This document shows, piece after piece, positions 6,392 through 9,529 of a stretch of DNA of 9,529 nucleotides. The stretch spans positions 1 to 9,529 of the forward strand of contig CANCAO010000040.1 in NCBI GenBank assembly GCA_947374105.1. The letters are read 5' to 3'. Position numbers and translations under genes: made by a program. Within the stretch, counting starts at the first letter, position 1. The number at the start of each line of letters is the position of its first letter. The notes below the pieces were generated by a model. That model had not been told where the DNA came from. It did not search any database and worked only from the letters and a program-made list of their open reading frames with translations. This DNA is from Comamonadaceae bacterium. Lineage in GTDB: Bacteria > Pseudomonadota > Gammaproteobacteria > Burkholderiales > Burkholderiaceae_C.

Positions 6392-8713
6392 ATGATTGCC
6401 CAGGAATTAGAAGTTAGTTTGCACATGGCGTTTGTCGAAGCACGTCAGCAACGCCATGAGTTCATCACGGTGGAACATCTGCTGTTGGCCTTGCTGGACA
6501 ACCCCAGCGCTGCCGAGGTTTTGCGTGCTTGCTCGGCCAATATTGACGATCTGCGCAAGTCGCTGTCGAATTTCATCAAGGACAACACGCCTCAGGTGGC
6601 TGGTACTGATGAAGTTGACACGCAACCCACGCTGGGTTTTCAGCGCGTGATTCAGCGCGCCATCATGCACGTGCAATCCACGGGCAGTGGCAAAAAAGAG
6701 GTGACCGGTGCCAATGTCCTGGTTGCCATTTTTGGCGAAAAAGACTCGCATGCCGTTTACTATTTGCATCAGCAAGGCGTGACGCGCCTTGATGTGGTCA
6801 ATTTCATTGCGCACGGCATCAAGAAGACCGATGCCCCTGAGCCAAGCAAGGCCAATGAAGGCCAGGCCGAAACCGAAGAGGGGGGTACTGAGAAAAATGA
6901 AAAAGCGTCCCCGCTTGAGCAATACACCCAAAACCTGAACCAGATGGCCAAGGACGGGAAGATTGATCCTTTGATTGGGCGCGAGTACGAGGTTGAGCGC
7001 GTGATTCAAATCCTGTGCCGTCGACGCAAAAACAACCCGCTGCTGGTGGGTGAGGCTGGTGTGGGAAAGACGGCGATTGCCGAAGGCCTGGCCTGGCGCA
7101 TCACGCAAAAAGATGTACCCGAAATTTTGGCTGAGTCCATCGTTTATTCGCTGGACATGGGCGCTCTGCTGGCAGGCACCAAGTACCGGGGTGACTTTGA
7201 GCAGCGGCTCAAAGGGGTGATTAAATCGCTCAAGGACAAGCCCAATGCCATTTTGTTCATCGACGAAATTCATACTCTGATAGGGGCCGGGGCCGCTTCC
7301 GGCGGCACGCTGGACGCATCGAACCTGCTCAAGCCAGCGCTGTCCAATGGTCAGCTCAAGTGCATTGGCGCAACCACGTTCACGGAATACCGTGGCATCT
7401 TTGAAAAAGACGCCGCGCTCTCGCGCCGTTTCCAGAAGGTCGATGTGGTTGAGCCCACTGTCGAGCAGACGGTTGAGATTCTTAAAGGTTTGAAATCACG
7501 CTTTGAAGAACACCACAACGTCAAGTACGCTGTGGCCGCGTTGCAAGCCGCAGCTGAGCTGAGTGCCAAGTACATCAATGACCGTCATTTGCCCGACAAG
7601 GCTATTGACGTGATTGACGAGGCCGGTGCGGCACAGCGCATCTTGCCGCCCTCCAAACGCAAGAAAACCATCACCAAGACCGAAGTCGAAGAAATCGTGG
7701 CCAAGATTGCCCGCATTCCTCCGGCCAATGTGTCCAATGATGACCGCAGCAAACTGCAAACACTTGAACGTGATTTGAAGAGTGTGGTGTTTGGCCAGGA
7801 CAAGGCGGTCGATATGCTGGCTTCGGCTGTCAAAATGGCGCGCTCGGGTCTGGGCAAGGCGGACAAACCTATTGGCTCCTTCTTGTTCAGCGGCCCCACC
7901 GGTGTGGGCAAGACTGAGGCGGCCAAGCAGCTCGCCTACATCATGGGCATTGATCTGATTCGATTTGACATGTCCGAGTACATGGAGCGTCATGCGGTGA
8001 GTCGCCTGATTGGCGCGCCTCCGGGCTATGTCGGCTTTGATCAAGGTGGATTGTTGACCGAGGCCATCACCAAGCAGCCGCACGCCGTGTTGCTTTTTGA
8101 TGAAATTGAGAAAGCTCACCCCGACATCTTCAATGTGCTGCTCCAGGTCATGGATCACGGCACGTTGACCGACAACAACGGGCGCAAGGCCGACTTCCGC
8201 AACGTCATCATCATCATGACGACCAATGCCGGTGCGGAGACCATGAACAAGGCCACCATTGGCTTTACCAACCCGCGTCAGGCCGGGGACGAGATGGGTG
8301 ACATCAAGCGCCTGTTCACTCCGGAATTTCGCAACCGCTTGGATGCAATTGTCAGCTTCAAGGCGCTGGATGAGAACATCATCTTGCGAGTGGTAGATAA
8401 ATTCTTGCTCCAGCTTGAGACACAACTGACCGAGAAAAAAGTGGAGGTCACCTTCACCGACAAGTTGCGCAAGCACCTTGCCAAGAAGGGCTTTGACCCG
8501 CTTATGGGTGCACGACCCATGCAGCGCCTGATTCAAGACACGATTCGTCGTGCCTTGGCCGACGAGTTGCTGTTTGGTCGCTTGAAGGAAGGCGGGCGCC
8601 TCACTGTTGAGCTGGATGACCGCGATGAGAGCAAGACCGAGGTCTTGCTTGACATCCAGCCGCTGCCCAAAAAAGAGGGCAAGGCCAAACCAGAGGAAGC
8701 AACAGCGCTGTGA
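6392..8713 (+). CDS. clpA: ATP-dependent Clp protease ATP-binding subunit ClpA
   Basis: Hexameric AAA+ unfoldase that threads substrates into the ClpP protease, working with ClpS on N-end-rule proteins. At 773 residues it is near the 758 of E. coli. The N-terminal Clp-N repeat domain (about 1-145), which docks ClpS, is followed by an acidic linker (146-170). AAA-1 has Walker A GEAGVGKT (220-227), Walker B LFIDEIH (288-294), sensor GATT (326-329) and an SRRF arginine finger (344-347). AAA-2 has Walker A GPTGVGKT (501-508), Walker B LLFDEIE (567-573), and the sensor-2 GAR at 706-708. The long coiled middle domain of ClpB is absent, which separates ClpA from ClpB/ClpC. The ClpP-docking loop carries IGF (623-625) in place of the E. 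coli IGL. The C-terminus is a Lys/Glu-rich tail. All catalytic motifs are intact. Confidence 0.98.
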   Translation: MIAQELEVSLHMAFVEARQQRHEFITVEHLLLALLDNPSAAEVLRACSANIDDLRKSLSNFIKDNTPQVAGTDEVDTQPTLGFQRVIQRAIMHVQSTGSGKKEVTGANVLVAIFGEKDSHAVYYLHQQGVTRLDVVNFIAHGIKKTDAPEPSKANEGQAETEEGGTEKNEKASPLEQYTQNLNQMAKDGKIDPLIGREYEVERVIQILCRRRKNNPLLVGEAGVGKTAIAEGLAWRITQKDVPEILAESIVYSLDMGALLAGTKYRGDFEQRLKGVIKSLKDKPNAILFIDEIHTLIGAGAASGGTLDASNLLKPALSNGQLKCIGATTFTEYRGIFEKDAALSRRFQKVDVVEPTVEQTVEILKGLKSRFEEHHNVKYAVAALQAAAELSAKYINDRHLPDKAIDVIDEAGAAQRILPPSKRKKTITKTEVEEIVAKIARIPPANVSNDDRSKLQTLERDLKSVVFGQDKAVDMLASAVKMARSGLGKADKPIGSFLFSGPTGVGKTEAAKQLAYIMGIDLIRFDMSEYMERHAVSRLIGAPPGYVGFDQGGLLTEAITKQPHAVLLFDEIEKAHPDIFNVLLQVMDHGTLTDNNGRKADFRNVIIIMTTNAGAETMNKATIGFTNPRQAGDEMGDIKRLFTPEFRNRLDAIVSFKALDENIILRVVDKFLLQLETQLTEKKVEVTFTDKLRKHLAKKGFDPLMGARPMQRLIQDTIRRALADELLFGRLKEGGRLTVELDDRDESKTEVLLDIQPLPKKEGKAKPEEATAL

Positions 8714-8726
8714 TTCTGTCTGGAGC

Positions 8727-8750
8727 AGAACCTGGCTCAGCTGGGTTCTT
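8727..8750 (+). terminator. hairpin after clpA, possible terminator
   Basis: AGAACCTGGC (8727-8736) can pair with GCTGGGTTCT (8740-8749) over ten positions, two of them G-T wobbles, around a TCA loop. It lies 14 bases after the clpA stop, in the 56-base gap between two convergent genes. Only a short TT(T) then CCCC follows, so the T run is poor. The place and stem length fit a terminator for clpA; strength is doubtful. Confidence 0.4.
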
Positions 8751-8769
8751 TCCCCAGTTAATTAAAGCC

Positions 8770-9528
8770 TTAGCGAAACCCGACCCGGTCCAGCATCTGC
8801 TGTATTTTGATCTGGTTCATTCCGATCACACTGACCGGAATGTTCTCTCTTTTGAAGTTGCCGCCAGACATCGCTTGCAGGGCGGGGTTGCTGATGGTGA
8901 CCCCTTTGGCTATGGGCCATTCGTTGTTTCCGTTGGCAAAGTGCTCCTGGGCGGCGGGGCTGGCTAAATACTCTAAGAACTTGATGGCGTTGGCTGGATT
9001 TTTGGCATTTTTCGCCATCGCTCCGCCCGCAATGTTGACATGGGTTCCCCACGAATTCTGGTTCGGGAAAACCACGCTGACCCGGTCTGCAACGGCCTTG
9101 TCTTCGGCTTTATCAGACCGCAGGATGCGGGCTATGTAATAGGTGTTGGTGACTGCAATGCCGCATTCGCCGGAGGCAACGCCTTTGATCTGATCCGTGT
9201 CACCTCCCTTGGGTGGATGAACCATATTAGCGACCAAGCCCTTGAGCCAGTCTTGCGTTTTTTCGTCACCCAGGTGCTCCAGCATGGCACCAAACAGTGA
9301 CAGGTTGTAGGGATGTGAACCAGAACGAATGCAGAGTTTCCCCGCATTTTTGGGCTCACCTAGTTCTTCGTAAGTATCAACATCTTCTTTTTTGATTTTT
9401 AATTTGTCATACACGATAACGCGCGCTCGTGTGGAGAACCCGAACCAGGACGAGCTCCCATCCGCCGTAGGCTTGCTACGCAGTTGCTCTGGGATGCTGG
9501 TTTTCAAAAAACTGGATTTGACTGGTTG
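8770..9528 (-). CDS. Fe(III) ABC transporter periplasmic substrate-binding protein, N-terminus beyond the window
   Basis: Ferric-iron binding protein of the FutA/IdiA/FbpA group, which captures Fe3+ in the periplasm for an ABC importer. About 252 residues are visible. The frame is open to the right edge, and the TTG at 9507 is internal, so the signal peptide and the first lobe start are missing. The block SSSWFGFSTRARVIVYDK is typical of these iron proteins. The pair of tyrosines in TNTYYIAR (codons at 9136-9141) matches the conserved iron-coordinating Tyr-Tyr. The PANAIKFLEYLASPAAQEHFA segment and the ending QQMLDRVGFR (stop TAA at 8772-8770) also fit. It converges on clpA and has no functional link with it. 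The permease and ATPase genes, if adjacent, would be off the right edge or elsewhere. The closest named relative cannot be settled here (futA, idiA, fbpA), so no symbol is given. Confidence 0.93.
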   Translation of the reverse strand, partial: QPVKSSFLKTSIPEQLRSKPTADGSSSWFGFSTRARVIVYDKLKIKKEDVDTYEELGEPKNAGKLCIRSGSHPYNLSLFGAMLEHLGDEKTQDWLKGLVANMVHPPKGGDTDQIKGVASGECGIAVTNTYYIARILRSDKAEDKAVADRVSVVFPNQNSWGTHVNIAGGAMAKNAKNPANAIKFLEYLASPAAQEHFANGNNEWPIAKGVTISNPALQAMSGGNFKRENIPVSVIGMNQIKIQQMLDRVGFR

Positions 9529-9529
9529 A

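Noticed and set aside
6407..7273. 288-codon open frame on the minus strand inside clpA
   Set aside because: Antisense shadow of clpA, with no family resemblance and no supporting start signals.
7496..8536. 346-codon open frame on the minus strand inside clpA
   Set aside because: It lies fully antisense to a well-conserved gene with all motifs, shows no recognisable domain, and is explained by codon bias of the plus-strand gene.
8710..8967. 85-codon plus-strand open frame overlapping the clpA stop
   Set aside because: Runs antisense into the iron-binding protein gene, with no resemblance to a known family and no ribosome site evidence.

Overview
The window is ordinary, gene-dense bacterial chromosome. 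It has eight protein genes, no gap longer than about 120 bases, and no RNA genes, mobile elements or CRISPR arrays that I can see. Gene content and protein style suggest a betaproteobacterium of the order Burkholderiales, probably Comamonadaceae. The indicators are a Bug/TctC-type solute-binding protein, an mltD / yafS-type methyltransferase / rnhA block, and a clpS-clpA pair of betaproteobacterial type. The taxonomic call is an inference from protein character; no database search was possible.

Layout. Bases 1-508 (+) hold the C-terminal part of a Bug-family periplasmic binding protein, cut by the left edge. It converges on mltD (512-1939, -), a lipoprotein lytic transglycosylase, with only 3 bases between the stop codons. 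A 119-base divergent region (1940-2058) separates mltD from a yafS-type methyltransferase (2059-2856, +), which is followed after 17 bases by rnhA (2874-3323, +). Next comes a large P-type cation ATPase (3380-5941, +). Its stop codon overlaps the start of the clpS reading frame, and clpS (about 5959-6318, +) is followed by clpA (6392-8713, +). Last is a convergent gene for a periplasmic Fe(III)-binding protein (8770 to beyond 9528, -), whose N-terminus lies past the right edge.

How the genes fit together. ClpS is the adaptor that hands N-end-rule substrates to ClpA, which unfolds them for ClpP, so these two are a true functional pair. The mltD / methyltransferase / rnhA set resembles the E. 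coli block mltD-gloB-yafS-rnhA-dnaQ. Here gloB is missing between mltD and the methyltransferase, and dnaQ is not next to rnhA; the P-type ATPase occupies that place. The two edge genes are binding proteins of separate transport systems and have no evident link to the middle.

No clearly new system was found. The items most worth a second look are the P-type ATPase, which has non-canonical residues at the expected ion-binding positions, the methyltransferase without a recognisable glycine-rich SAM motif, and the rearranged mltD-rnhA neighbourhood.
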